Assembly: GCA_036787955.1 (NCBI GenBank)
Contig: DAIQOI010000006.1
Coordinates: 62,001 to 126,000 of the forward strand
DNA: 64,000 nt
Direction of reading: 5' to 3'
Source: UBA2336 sp036787955
GTDB lineage: Bacteria > Bacteroidota > Bacteroidia > Cytophagales > Cyclobacteriaceae
Part shown: positions 26,739-35,820 of the stretch, in pieces
Position numbering within the stretch: the first letter of the stretch is position 1
How the letters are laid out: each line of letters begins with the position of its first letter
Notes under the pieces: generated by a model
The model's input: the letters and a program-made list of their open reading frames with translations, nothing else
Told to the model about the DNA's origin: nothing
Databases searched by the model: none
Made by a program: the position numbers and the translations under genes

Positions 26739-29700
26739 ACCCCGGGCAGCCGGATAAAAAAGATGGTGCCGCGGCCTTTCTGCGATTCAAATCCGATCTC
26801 CCCTCCCATTTGTTCAATACCCTGCCGGGCTATGGCCAAACCAAGACCTGACCCGCTTTTGCGCGTGCTGAAATGCGGAAAGAAAATCTTATCACGGATA
26901 GCATCATCAATGCCACAGCCATTGTCCTCCACTTCAATTCTGTAACAACCGTTTTCCTGCCGCAATCTTACCTGAACAAGCACCGGCATATCCGGTCGTT
27001 CGGCCTGCAGTGCATTGAGTATCAGATTGGAAAAAATACGGCTCAACAGTCTTGCATCTCCGTTTACCCAGGCTTCTGCCTGCTCAGTAACCCATATTAC
27101 ATTGCCCGACTCACCGTGCAACCGAACCACCGCCTCCAACAATGGCACCAGATTAACCCGCTCCATCACCGGTTCGGGCATTTTGGCAAATGCACTGAAC
27201 GAGGTTGCAATACCGTTCAGCACTTCAAGCTGCTCGAGTAAAACATCAACCGACTTCCGCAGGGCAGCATCTGTATAACCAACCTGTCGCTGCATCTGCT
27301 GAAGCGTAAGCTTCATGGGTGTAAGGGGGTTTTTTATTTCGTGTGCTACCTGCTGCGCTATCTCGCGCCAGGTACGTTCTCGCTGGGTCCTTTCCAGTTC
27401 GGCAATGCTTTGTTTTAATTTCACAAGCATGCGGTTATATTCCTGAACCAGCATACCAATCTCATCCCGGCTCATCCACCGCAGGGGCTGGTTATTCCCC
27501 CCAATCGAAACAGCACCCAGCTGCCGCGCAATAAGGTTCAGGGGCCGCACTATATATTGCGAAGCCACCAGAGATAGCACCGACAGCGCTGTGAGGAGAA
27601 TGAGAAAAACCGTTAACACCTGTGCCAGTACACGGGTTTGCAATTCTTCAGCTACCCGCTGCGACTGGAAATAAGGTATCTCAATAAAGGCAGCAAGTCT
27701 GCGTTCATCACCAATAAAAACACCGGCATAAGCCGCATAAAACTGAAGTCTGCCTATTGTTTCATCGGCAATAAATGCAGGTTCTCCAACACCCAGTCTT
27801 CGTATCACTACCGGCTCAGCAACCGGTGCTTTGAGCTGATATTCAAATATGAGTGGCTGTGTGCTGGCCAGCAACCTTCCGGAAGCGCTGAATAAGTTGG
27901 CATCCATTCCGGTCAAACGCATTTTGCGCAGAAACTCATCACCAAGTTTTTCCAGCGAGGCCTCCTCGCCTTCATTTAACCAGGCAGCAAGTTCATTGGC
28001 AAGACTAACAGACCGGTTTTGAAAATCCTTGTTCAGTTGTTTCTGCAACGCTTGCGCAGTAACACCCAGCGTAACCGTACTAACGGTGATTAAGGCAATA
28101 AAAAACGCTGCTGTAAGCAGCAATTGCAATCGTGTAACAAGTGCAAGCGACCGGCCCGATCGATATTCGCGAATGCCATTGGATACCAGCATCAGAGCCG
28201 ACATCCCCAGCCCCAGGATGAGCAGAAATGAAAAATCCGCGATTTTATAGGTTAATGACGGCACAGGCCTGGAAATAATTGCCAAGCGGCCACTGGCATC
28301 TTCCACACCTACATGGTGATAACCTTTTACGTCCACACCTTCGGTAAACAACTGTGATGTGCCCGACCAGTTAAACTGGTCGTATGAAAAGCCCCCGGAA
28401 CTGATCAGAACCCTGCCCTGATAATAAACGGCATAGTCAACCGATTGCAACGGAAAACGCGGCTGATAGCGGTTGTCTACCAGCAATTCAGGATAAACCT
28501 TGTCTGGTATAAAACGCGGCAGCGATAATTTCATAGCTACAAAAGCCGACCGGCTGTCGGATTCTCTGCTCACCGGAATGATTACCAGGTAGTGGCCCGA
28601 AGGCTCATTGGGCTGGCGCTGAAAGTAAATACCTTCATATTCGGTGCGCTGTGCCGTGCTCTCTTGTTGCCTTAACCAGTCGCTGAAGTTAATTTGCATG
28701 TTTTCCTCCAGCGCCTCACCCGATGAAGAGAACAGATAAATATCGGCTTTATAGCGGGTGTGGTACCCGGCCAGGTAAATCTGCTTAATCTTCTGCTTTA
28801 CCGCATCGCGGTTCAGAAAAGGACCGCTGAGCCTTGAACGGATAAAGGCATCCTGGCTTATTTTTTCGCGTACCTCATTCAGCAGGTACTCGGCAAGGTT
28901 ATCGCGCTCAGCCAGAAAGTACTGCGCCAAACGCTTTCGTTGCTGTACATCGCCCTTCTGCGCATAACGCCGCACTCCGATAAAACTTACCGTGGAAAGC
29001 GCCACCAGCACAACCAGCAGGTAAACAGCCGACTGGTAAGTGGCCCTTGAGATAAATTTTGCCAGTGGCGATCGCAAAGCCACTGCCAGATATACTGAGC
29101 CAATCAGCGCAGCTTCGGCAAACGATTGACCTGTTAACAGGTTGATTGCGGAAAATATAAGCAAGCCGCCTAATGCAAAATTCAGCCGATCACCTGATGA
29201 CGCAGTCATAAGCAGGCGGGTCCATACATGAACAAACTGAAAAGCACTTATCCAGGATGCGACCAGCACGGCATAGGCAATGATGCGCAGATAATCAAAC
29301 GACAACGATTCGCTGATGCCGATCGGAATTGCAGAGTTATTGTAAATGGTTTGCACCACCACATAAGGATACAACCAACCGAAATACACGGCCACGGCAG
29401 AAAACAACAAAATCGGGAAGCGTGCAGTCTTGTGCTTCAATAATCTTAAGATGCCCCAAAACCGGTGATAGTATCGGAACAATATGGTAGAGGCCGTAAG
29501 CACAGCAATGGAGTTGAACAGCAAGTCGGCAAGGCTCGGATTGAAACGCGATGAGGCAAAGTACTTCGGATCAAAAACAGAACTATCTATATAGCCTGCC
29601 GGAAATCGAAATGCCAGCATCGCCCACCGGATGAGGAAAAGCAAAGCACACCATCCGATAAAAATATAGAGGGCAGGAATGCGTTGCTGGCGGTAAAAAC

Positions 29701-30334
29701 TTACCCACAAACTCAATGCAAATACAATCAGGGCCAAACCTGTAACAACAATCAATGATGCGTGCAAATGTGTATAGCCTGAAAAAGGATACACATAAAA
29801 TACAGGTCTGTTTTGCATTCTCACGGTCATGGACTGTGAGCCGGATTCGGCTAAGCTTACCTGATAACGGCCGAAAATCTGCCGGTTAAAACTCGGTTTG
29901 AGGTATTCGTTCTGAATGCGGTAGCTCCATTGAAGCGGAATTACCGCAACCAAAGCTGTATCGTCAAAAACATCAAAACGCTTGATGAGAAAATGTCCGG
30001 ATGGTAAACGGTAATAAGTCCACAAGCTGTCGGCATAGGTTACCGGCCAGACGCGGTTATCCGACCACCAGATAACCTGACCATTGCGGATAAGAAAAAG
30101 GTGAGCGTCTTCCGATAAACCCGTGTTGTCCCAGTTGGGTTGATTGAGCACCCGGCTTATCAATAGTTGAACTTGTGCTTCGGTTCGCTTAACGGTCGCA
30201 ACCAGATTTTTTTCTATGTAGCCAATAACAGCCTCAGAGCGTTGTTGCCTGCTGGTAAAATACAGTGCCACCAGCGAGCCGAAGAAAATAAGCGCTGCTG
30301 CAAGGTTCAGCCGGCTGGTTAAAAAGCGGTTCAT
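26735..30334 (-). CDS. Large membrane sensor histidine kinase, NtrY-like C-terminus
   Basis: The 1199-residue protein has an N-terminal membrane anchor and extracytoplasmic loop, a central block of many membrane helices (about 185-460), and a further extracytoplasmic sensor part. A helix pair then leads to a HAMP domain (about 920-965, SQYIVRPLNLIARQLGAVS). The kinase core has HEIKNPLTPMK with His998 as phospho-acceptor, N box NLILNALQ, and G boxes DNGCGID and SGSGLGLAIA. The PLTPMK form is typical of NtrY-like kinases. Two predicted exposed sensor regions plus a polytopic section make it much longer than a usual NtrY (about 700-770). No response regulator is next to it, so its partner is elsewhere. 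The input signal is unknown. Confidence 0.88.
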   Translation of the reverse strand: MNRFLTSRLNLAAALIFFGSLVALYFTSRQQRSEAVIGYIEKNLVATVKRTEAQVQLLISRVLNQPNWDNTGLSEDAHLFLIRNGQVIWWSDNRVWPVTYADSLWTYYRLPSGHFLIKRFDVFDDTALVAVIPLQWSYRIQNEYLKPSFNRQIFGRYQVSLAESGSQSMTVRMQNRPVFYVYPFSGYTHLHASLIVVTGLALIVFALSLWVSFYRQQRIPALYIFIGWCALLFLIRWAMLAFRFPAGYIDSSVFDPKYFASSRFNPSLADLLFNSIAVLTASTILFRYYHRFWGILRLLKHKTARFPILLFSAVAVYFGWLYPYVVVQTIYNNSAIPIGISESLSFDYLRIIAYAVLVASWISAFQFVHVWTRLLMTASSGDRLNFALGGLLIFSAINLLTGQSFAEAALIGSVYLAVALRSPLAKFISRATYQSAVYLLVVLVALSTVSFIGVRRYAQKGDVQQRKRLAQYFLAERDNLAEYLLNEVREKISQDAFIRSRLSGPFLNRDAVKQKIKQIYLAGYHTRYKADIYLFSSSGEALEENMQINFSDWLRQQESTAQRTEYEGIYFQRQPNEPSGHYLVIIPVSRESDSRSAFVAMKLSLPRFIPDKVYPELLVDNRYQPRFPLQSVDYAVYYQGRVLISSGGFSYDQFNWSGTSQLFTEGVDVKGYHHVGVEDASGRLAIISRPVPSLTYKIADFSFLLILGLGMSALMLVSNGIREYRSGRSLALVTRLQLLLTAAFFIALITVSTVTLGVTAQALQKQLNKDFQNRSVSLANELAAWLNEGEEASLEKLGDEFLRKMRLTGMDANLFSASGRLLASTQPLIFEYQLKAPVAEPVVIRRLGVGEPAFIADETIGRLQFYAAYAGVFIGDERRLAAFIEIPYFQSQRVAEELQTRVLAQVLTVFLILLTALSVLSLVASQYIVRPLNLIARQLGAVSIGGNNQPLRWMSRDEIGMLVQEYNRMLVKLKQSIAELERTQRERTWREIAQQVAHEIKNPLTPMKLTLQQMQRQVGYTDAALRKSVDVLLEQLEVLNGIATSFSAFAKMPEPVMERVNLVPLLEAVVRLHGESGNVIWVTEQAEAWVNGDARLLSRIFSNLILNALQAERPDMPVLVQVRLRQENGCYRIEVEDNGCGIDDAIRDKIFFPHFSTRKSGSGLGLAIARQGIEQMGGEIGFESQKGRGTIFFIRLPGV

Positions 30335-30491
30335 TCAGAGTTTTGAAGCGTTGGCAAAATACCCGAAAATAACTAAGGTTCTTTGAAAATTTAACTACCT
30401 TCGCCAACAGGAAAACGGAATAACGACCTATTCAGTACCCGGTCTTTGAGGAATCGTACCGTTTGTTCATGTAGTTTCTTCACCACGTTGT

Positions 30492-30842
30492 ATGCAAGAA
30501 CATGTCTTATATGAATATTCCGATGGGAATGCCAATCTGTATATCCTTACTGCTTACCGCCTCCGGTATATTCCGGTAAAACCGGAAGATAGTTCAACAG
30601 GCTTTTACAGAGGAGGAGAGCCATTTGAAGTAATCCTCAGTAAGACGGAATACAACCAGTTAAAAGGTTTATTGGAGCAGGCTATCTGCGAGGCAGGCAG
30701 TCATATCTCCAGCCGGTTAAAAGGGAGTGGAAAAATTATGCGCCTCACGCCTTCCGACACCCTGTCTGTAATAATACGGCCGGACAAACCCATATTTTTG
30801 GCACTTGAAATGTATCTCAGAGAGCTCAAAAGAGCTGACTGA
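30492..30842 (+). CDS. Hypothetical protein, 116 residues
   Basis: A small soluble protein with no signal peptide or membrane helix. The N-terminal half is beta-rich (LYILTAYRLRYIPVKP, FEVILSKTEYNQLKGLLEQA), and the C-terminal half is mixed (KIMRLTPSDTLSVIIRPDKP, then a helix ending ELKRAD). I do not recognise a family. It is preceded by a 157-bp gap with a partial -7 match (TACCTTCG, 30396-30403) and followed by the amine oxidase gene 53 bp later. Codon use looks like that of its neighbours. Confidence 0.6.
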   Translation: MQEHVLYEYSDGNANLYILTAYRLRYIPVKPEDSSTGFYRGGEPFEVILSKTEYNQLKGLLEQAICEAGSHISSRLKGSGKIMRLTPSDTLSVIIRPDKPIFLALEMYLRELKRAD

Positions 30843-30895
30843 GATTTATCCTGTTCCTGAAACCGGTTAACTTTCAGCCCTAAAAGTTTTTGATT

Positions 30896-32104
30896 ATGCC
30901 CTCAGGCACTTTCGCACCTTCTTTCTACGCTGCCTCTGAAAGAAATATTCAACCTTTTCACAGGGGTGCAAAGATTGCTGTGCTTGGTGCAGGTGCTTTT
31001 GGAGGTTGGACGGCCCTTTGGTTATTGCGCAATGGTTTCAGGGTAACGTTGGTTGATGCGTGGGGACCCGGTAACTCGCGTTCCAGCTCAGGTGACGAGA
31101 CTCGTGTTATCCGCTCAACTTACGGATCCAACCGCCTGTATTTCGATATGAACGAAAGGGCCTATGAACTGTGGCAGGAGCATGAAAGGCATACCCATAA
31201 AAAATTTCTATTTAATACAGGCGTCTTGTGGCTTTGTTACAATAAATCCACACCACTGGTAGATGACTCGATCCCGTTTGCAAAAACACACGGCAGGGAA
31301 TTTGTTTATCTCAGCGCTGAAGATTTACAGAATCATTATCCTGTGCTGAACACAACTGATTTGCATCACGCCTGGTACGACCCGAAAGGCGGATACCTGT
31401 TGGCACGTGAATCCACCGCCTCGGTGTGCGAACAATTCGTACACGAGGGTGGCTCCTACATTCGGGCCGAGGCTTGCGCACCCCGGCAAGAGAAGGATAC
31501 ATTAACCGACCTGCCGCTCTCATCTGGAAATGCATTGCGTGCTGATGCATACATCTTTGCCTGTGGTTCCTGGCTTGGAAAAATATTTCCGCAGTATCTC
31601 GGTAATTTTATTACCTGTACACGCCAGGAGGTTTTTTATTTCGGAGTGCCTGCCGGTAAAGCCGAGGTCTATGAAAATTTTCCCGTGTGGATAGATGTTG
31701 ATGGAAAGGATTTTTACTACGGCATACCAGCCAACAAATTCAGAGGTTTTAAAATAGGCGTGGATATTCGGGGTCCCGAATTCGATCCGTCAACCGGAAA
31801 CCGGCTGCCAGACCCGAATGTACTTGGTGGAGTGCGGAATTTTCTAAAAAAACGCTTTCCCGGGCTAAGCGGTGCCCCCTTGCTCGAAAGCCGTGTCTGT
31901 CCGTATGAAAATTCTCCCGATGGCAATTTCCTGTTCGACCGGCATCCTGTATGGGAAAATGTATTTTTCCTGGGAGGTGGCTCAGGGCATGGCTTTAAAC
32001 ATGCACCTGCCGTGGGCGAGCTGGTAGCCGCTGTGCTGACAGGAAAACAGCCCATTCCAGGCTGTTTTTTACTTAAAAACCGCAAATCCGCCACCAGCGG
32101 TTGA
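30896..32104 (+). CDS. FAD-dependent amine oxidase of the sarcosine / N-methyltryptophan oxidase group
   Basis: The 402-residue protein belongs to the DAO superfamily. The FAD-binding motif is IAVLGAGAFGGWTALWLL (about 30-47). The SSSGDETRVIRSTYG block (about 65-79) is typical of the monomeric sarcosine oxidase group. Near the C-terminus SRVCPYENSPDGNF carries the Cys which in that group links FAD covalently, and GGGSGHGFKHAPAVGE completes the fold. It would oxidise a secondary or N-methylated amine to an imine with H2O2 release. ATG at 30896 is taken over the TTG at 30890. The 25-residue N-terminal lead is longer than usual and may hold an alternative start. Confidence 0.85.
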   Translation: MPSGTFAPSFYAASERNIQPFHRGAKIAVLGAGAFGGWTALWLLRNGFRVTLVDAWGPGNSRSSSGDETRVIRSTYGSNRLYFDMNERAYELWQEHERHTHKKFLFNTGVLWLCYNKSTPLVDDSIPFAKTHGREFVYLSAEDLQNHYPVLNTTDLHHAWYDPKGGYLLARESTASVCEQFVHEGGSYIRAEACAPRQEKDTLTDLPLSSGNALRADAYIFACGSWLGKIFPQYLGNFITCTRQEVFYFGVPAGKAEVYENFPVWIDVDGKDFYYGIPANKFRGFKIGVDIRGPEFDPSTGNRLPDPNVLGGVRNFLKKRFPGLSGAPLLESRVCPYENSPDGNFLFDRHPVWENVFFLGGGSGHGFKHAPAVGELVAAVLTGKQPIPGCFLLKNRKSATSG

Positions 32105-32155
32105 CTTTTTCCTAAAAAATTATTGCTTTTGTATAACCATTCCCCACGGTGTGCT

Positions 32156-32293
32156 ATGGAAATTTTACGCTTATTTATTACCGATTGCCTCCTCTTCAAA
32201 AGTCAGGCGCGGATTGATAAAATTCTGGGTTTCTTTAGTTGGGTAAGCATCCTGTTGTTTGTCTATTCAGTGGTGCAGATCATCCGGTTATGA
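32156..32293 (+). CDS. Small single-pass membrane protein (45 residues)
   Basis: ATG at 32156 to TGA at 32291-32293. The N-terminal half is mixed (MEILRLFITDCLLFKSQ) and the second half is one hydrophobic helix (ILGFFSWVSILLFVYSVV, about 23-40) ending QIIRL. Its stop overlaps the ATG of the next gene (ATGA, 32290-32293), the same junction seen at most co-translated pairs in this window. No homologue is known to me. The call rests on the overlap and the clean helix. Confidence 0.5.
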   Translation: MEILRLFITDCLLFKSQARIDKILGFFSWVSILLFVYSVVQIIRL

Positions 32294-32778
32294 GTTTCAT
32301 CAGGCGGAGTAATGTTGCGCATGTACTGAAACACAAACCCAAAAAAGTAACGCAGCCTGAGCTGCAGGAGGTCTTCTTGGCATTGTGCGAAATAATCCGG
32401 CCCTACCAGAAGAACCTCGTTGTAAAAAGCAACACGCCGGTGCATTACGAGCTATGGACCAACCACCCCTACAGGGTCAGCAATCTTCAGAACAGAGGCA
32501 AAGTGCTGGGGCGTCAGACCAAATCGCGTACCGGTATTCAGTTTGCTGCAGCAGTACTGTTTAAAGAGTGGGTAAGCTTTTACCTCTATCCCCTGCATCT
32601 GAATCCTGAACTGGGCAGGGATTTGAGCAACCAACTCCGCGCGCTGTTCTACCGCAACAGTAAGTCATGCATGCACTTCACAACCTTAACCGATGAACTA
32701 AAAACTGAACTACGGCAGCTGGTTGAAAAGTGCTGGAATTTTTGTGTGGAGCAATACTGGGTTAAACCGCTTGAGTGA
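32290..32778 (+). CDS. DUF1801-like (YdhG fold) protein, 162 residues
   Basis: A soluble protein with Lys/Glu-rich helices and a YdhG/DUF1801-like central part (YRVSNLQNRGKVLGR, GIQFAAAVLFKEWVSFYLY), a small alpha/beta fold often near stress genes; function unknown. Similarity is by pattern, so the family is tentative. A start at 32239 is possible but the ATG at 32290 overlaps the stop of the small membrane ORF and is preferred. The 3' end overlaps panD by 17 bp convergently, so the last few codons of each are shared on opposite strands. Confidence 0.6.
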   Translation: MSFIRRSNVAHVLKHKPKKVTQPELQEVFLALCEIIRPYQKNLVVKSNTPVHYELWTNHPYRVSNLQNRGKVLGRQTKSRTGIQFAAAVLFKEWVSFYLYPLHLNPELGRDLSNQLRALFYRNSKSCMHFTTLTDELKTELRQLVEKCWNFCVEQYWVKPLE

Positions 32779-33136
32779 CTTTCTCAGCACTCGGCTGGTA
32801 AGGCCTGTTCAAGTCGTCTACCAGTACAACCGTTGGCCTGAAGCTTTTTACTTCTTCTTCATTTAACTGAACATAACTGGCTATGATGAGCCGGTCACCA
32901 GCCTGCACAAGGCGTGCTGCGGCTCCGTTCAGGCTTATTTCACCTGGTGCCCCGTAAATTACATAAGTGGAAAAACGTGCACCGGTATTGATGTTATAAA
33001 TATCCACTTTCTCAAACTCAACCAGGTTAGCCTCCCGGCACAAGGCAGTATCAATGGCAATCGAACCTTCGTAATTCAAATCTGAGCCGGTTACCGTGGC
33101 CCGGTGAATTTTTGATTTCAGCAACGTGCGATACAT
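32762..33136 (-). CDS. panD: Aspartate 1-decarboxylase
   Basis: PanD decarboxylates L-aspartate to beta-alanine for pantothenate synthesis. The 124-residue proenzyme self-cleaves at a Gly-Ser bond, here in LNYEGSIAID (Ser25), to create the pyruvoyl group. Lys9 and Tyr22 are in their usual places (MYRTLLKSKIHRATVTGSD). NGAAARLVQAGDRLIIASY also matches the family. It is the last gene of panB-panC-coaX-panD, 4 bp after coaX, and its end overlaps a convergent gene by 17 bp. Confidence 0.96.
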   Translation of the reverse strand: MYRTLLKSKIHRATVTGSDLNYEGSIAIDTALCREANLVEFEKVDIYNINTGARFSTYVIYGAPGEISLNGAAARLVQAGDRLIIASYVQLNEEEVKSFRPTVVLVDDLNRPYQPSAEKVTQAV

Positions 33137-33140
33137 AATA

Positions 33141-33917
33141 TTAATCGTTTTGATTCATCTGAAAAGCAATGCGAAGCCCGTCAAGCACGAGCGTTGGCAC
33201 CATTGCATCGAAAAGCCGGGCATTTTCAAAAAGCCTTGAAAAACCACCGGTACCAATTACTACCGGAGGTTCTTCAGCAAAAGCTTCGCGCGTTATACCC
33301 TTAATCAGTTCGCGCACCATACCCACCTGTCCATGGTACAAACCAGATTGGATGCTTTCCACTGTCGATTTGCCAATAACGTGATCGACCTCTGCAATTT
33401 CAACCGCTGGCAGTTGGGCTGTTTCGCGCACCAGTGCCTCCATGGAAATGCGTACACCCGGAACAATTATACCGCCCAGGTATGCCCGGCTTTTACTGAT
33501 AGCACAAAAGGTAGTGGCGGTACCAAAGTCGATCACTATGAGGTTCCTGTCAGGATATAGGTGCACTGCTCCGATTGCGTTGGCAATGCGGTCGGCACCC
33601 ACCTCTACCGGATTACGGTATTTTACCATCAACCCGGTCTTAACCCCCGGGCGCAGGAAGAACGGTTCCAAACCCAGATACTTCTGACAGGCACCGCGAA
33701 GGGAATGGTTCACAGCCGGCACCACACTGCATACGGCAATACCGTTGATGAGCCTTGCATCTACATTATTTTCGCGTAAGACGCTTTTAAAAAATAGGCC
33801 AGCCTCATCAGCCGAAAAGTGCTGACGCGACATCTTCCGAAACTGCGTTATCAGTTCGTCATCGCGGTACACACCGCCATGTATGGTGGTATTGCCTACA
33901 TCCAGACAAAGAATCAT
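33141..33917 (-). CDS. coaX: Type III pantothenate kinase
   Basis: CoaX phosphorylates pantothenate to 4'-phosphopantothenate, the first step from pantothenate to CoA. The 258-residue protein shows the ASKHA phosphate loop LDVGNTTIHGGVY (4-16), GADRIANAIGA and IVIDFGTATTFCAI, then GGIIVPGV. Type III kinases need a monovalent cation and are not feedback inhibited by CoA. The gene overlaps panC by 4 bp and precedes panD by 4 bp, linking pantothenate synthesis with its first use. Confidence 0.96.
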   Translation of the reverse strand: MILCLDVGNTTIHGGVYRDDELITQFRKMSRQHFSADEAGLFFKSVLRENNVDARLINGIAVCSVVPAVNHSLRGACQKYLGLEPFFLRPGVKTGLMVKYRNPVEVGADRIANAIGAVHLYPDRNLIVIDFGTATTFCAISKSRAYLGGIIVPGVRISMEALVRETAQLPAVEIAEVDHVIGKSTVESIQSGLYHGQVGMVRELIKGITREAFAEEPPVVIGTGGFSRLFENARLFDAMVPTLVLDGLRIAFQMNQND

Positions 33918-34693
33918 ACTTCTCGTTTTATTTCTTCCAACGAAAAATTATCAATCAGTCTCACCTTGCCCAGGCGCACGGCACCAAACCTTCTGCCCCA
34001 GGCTTCTTCTACATAGTCAACAACAAAGCCGGCTTTCTTCAGCAGCTCTGCAGCCTCCTGCGGGGTGCCGGTAGTTTTCAGCAACTGTGGAAACAAAGCT
34101 GCTCTGGTTCGTTCTTCAGCCGATAACAAAACATTTCGCGAGGACAAAGCCAGGCCGTCCGTATCGCGCACCGTAGGGCAGGCAACGACCTCCAGCGGAA
34201 GGAACAATGCTTCAGCCATTTTTTTGACAAGCAGATATTGCTGGTAATCTTTCTCACCAAAATATGCGCGATCGGGAAGTATAATCGAAAACAGCTTCAT
34301 TACAACCGTCAACACGCCATCGAAATGCCCCGGCCTGCTTGCGCCTTCCATTGCCTGGCTCACCTCAGTTTCCGAAATCCTGACGGTAAAGTTATCCGGG
34401 TACAAATCCCGGTAATCAGGCAGGAACACATACTGAACACCCAGATCCCTCAATAAACCAATGTCTTTTTCATCGTTGCGGGGATAATGTTCATAGTCAG
34501 ACCGGTCATTAAACTGGGTGGGATTAACAAAAATGCTTACAGCTGTTTTATTATTTTCCCGTAAAGATCGTTCAATCAAGGATTGGTGGCCGGGATGAAG
34601 TGCACCCATGGTAGGTACAAAACCCAGCTTTTCGCCCGGCATAACCTGGCGAACTTTTTTCCACTCTTCAACCGTACGGATTACTGCAGTCAT
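33914..34693 (-). CDS. panC: Pantoate--beta-alanine ligase
   Basis: PanC joins pantoate and beta-alanine using ATP. The 259-residue protein has the HxGH motif in PTMGALHPGHQSLI (His32-His35 region), FVNPTQFN, YFGEKDYQQYLLVKKM, and VRDTDGLALSSRN. It is slightly short against the common 280 residues, with a trimmed C-terminal domain (ending SLEEIKREV). It overlaps panB and coaX by 4 bp each. Confidence 0.96.
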   Translation of the reverse strand: MTAVIRTVEEWKKVRQVMPGEKLGFVPTMGALHPGHQSLIERSLRENNKTAVSIFVNPTQFNDRSDYEHYPRNDEKDIGLLRDLGVQYVFLPDYRDLYPDNFTVRISETEVSQAMEGASRPGHFDGVLTVVMKLFSIILPDRAYFGEKDYQQYLLVKKMAEALFLPLEVVACPTVRDTDGLALSSRNVLLSAEERTRAALFPQLLKTTGTPQEAAELLKKAGFVVDYVEEAWGRRFGAVRLGKVRLIDNFSLEEIKREV

Positions 34694-35481
34694 AGATAAC
34701 TTTCCTTATCCGAAGGAAAATTTCCGTTTTTCACATCGGCATCAAAGCGCATGAGCGCATCTTTAATAAGCTCATAGCCATTCAGATACTTACGCAAAAA
34801 TTTTGGAGAAAAATCTTTCGACATCCCCAGTAAATCCTGCAGCACCAACACCTGACCATCGGTATGAGGCCCTGCCCCGATACCAATAACCGGTATGCTG
34901 AGATTGCTGGTAACCTTATGCGCAAGGTCTGCCGGCACCATTTCCAGAACCAGGGCAAAAATGCCTGCTTGCTGCAATTGCTGGGCATCCTTAAAAAGTT
35001 TCTCCGCTGCTTCCGGCCGGGTGGCCTGCAGCTTATGTCCGCCCAATAGGTTAACGGACTGAGGTGTAAGTCCAAGGTGCCCCATCACCGGAACTCCCGA
35101 CTGTACGATGTGGTGTATTTCTGAAACAACTTCGCTTCCGCCTTCAATCTTTATGGCGTGCGATCCTGCCTTCATCAGCTTGTCCACGCTTTCCATTAAA
35201 TACGTCAAGCCTTTACGGTGTGCCAGAAAAGGCAGGTCGGCTATGATAAACCTTTCGGTTAGGGCGCGTGAAACGGCCGCAACGTGCCATACCATCATTT
35301 CAACACTGGCATGAATGGTTGAGGGGAAGCCGTGCATCACCATGGAAGCGCTGTCGCCTACCAGCACGGCATCAACCGGTGTTTCGCGGATAATGCAGGC
35401 CGACCAGTAGTCGTAACAGGTTGTAAGAGATATGCGCTCACCGTTTTGTTTCCGCTGCTGAAAGGCAACAACTGAAGTCAT
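34690..35481 (-). CDS. panB: 3-methyl-2-oxobutanoate hydroxymethyltransferase
   Basis: PanB makes ketopantoate from 2-ketoisovalerate and methylene-tetrahydrofolate. The 263-residue protein has LTCYDYWSACIIRE, VLVGDSASMVMHG (metal-binding Asp), a catalytic Glu in VLEMVPADLA, and GHLGLTPQSVNLLGG. It opens the pan operon. No ketopantoate reductase (panE) is in the window, so reduction must rely on panE or ilvC elsewhere. Confidence 0.96.
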   Translation of the reverse strand: MTSVVAFQQRKQNGERISLTTCYDYWSACIIRETPVDAVLVGDSASMVMHGFPSTIHASVEMMVWHVAAVSRALTERFIIADLPFLAHRKGLTYLMESVDKLMKAGSHAIKIEGGSEVVSEIHHIVQSGVPVMGHLGLTPQSVNLLGGHKLQATRPEAAEKLFKDAQQLQQAGIFALVLEMVPADLAHKVTSNLSIPVIGIGAGPHTDGQVLVLQDLLGMSKDFSPKFLRKYLNGYELIKDALMRFDADVKNGNFPSDKESYL

Positions 35482-35659
35482 ACCCGTAGTGTTTGATTAA
35501 ACCCGAATAAGTGCGGACAAGACGATGGCACGGGTATCCGGCAAAGAAATAAGGGAATTACCAGTTGAAACTCCAGGTACCTGTCGCATGGATCAAGTCC
35601 GTTTTGTTGTGTTGCGATGCAATTCCGGTAAGTATCCTCGCGGATTACTTCCGGCTGCG

Positions 35660-35730
35660 AGGTCTCGAGCGGATTCGAACCGCTGTAGGAGCTTTTGCAG
35701 AGCTCAGCCTAGCCACTCGGCCACGAGACC
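35660..35730 (-). tRNA. tRNA-Cys (anticodon GCA)
   Basis: The minus strand folds as a full cloverleaf: acceptor GGTCTCG/CGAGACC, D arm with GCC...GGC, anticodon arm GAGCT-CTGCAAA-AGCTC with GCA at 34-36, and T arm AGCGG-TTCGAAT-CCGCT. The unpaired base 73 (35660) is U, the normal Cys identity base. CCA is not encoded. It lies between panB and rpsA. Confidence 0.95.
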
Positions 35731-35767
35731 TTACCTACCCGGCAAAACTATGAAAATTAGCCGGCAG

Positions 35768-35800
35768 AAAAAACAAAGGTGGCCCTGCTGCCACCTTTGT
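35768..35800 (-). terminator. Rho-independent terminator of rpsA
   Basis: On the minus strand, 20 bp after the rpsA stop, an 11-bp perfect stem (ACAAAGGTGGC / GCCACCTTTGT, 35790-35800 and 35773-35783) with a 6-nt loop is followed by a T run. It is the strongest terminator seen in the window and would keep rpsA transcripts from running into tRNA-Cys and panB. Confidence 0.85.
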
Positions 35801-35820
35801 CAGAAATTCAATGATTACAA

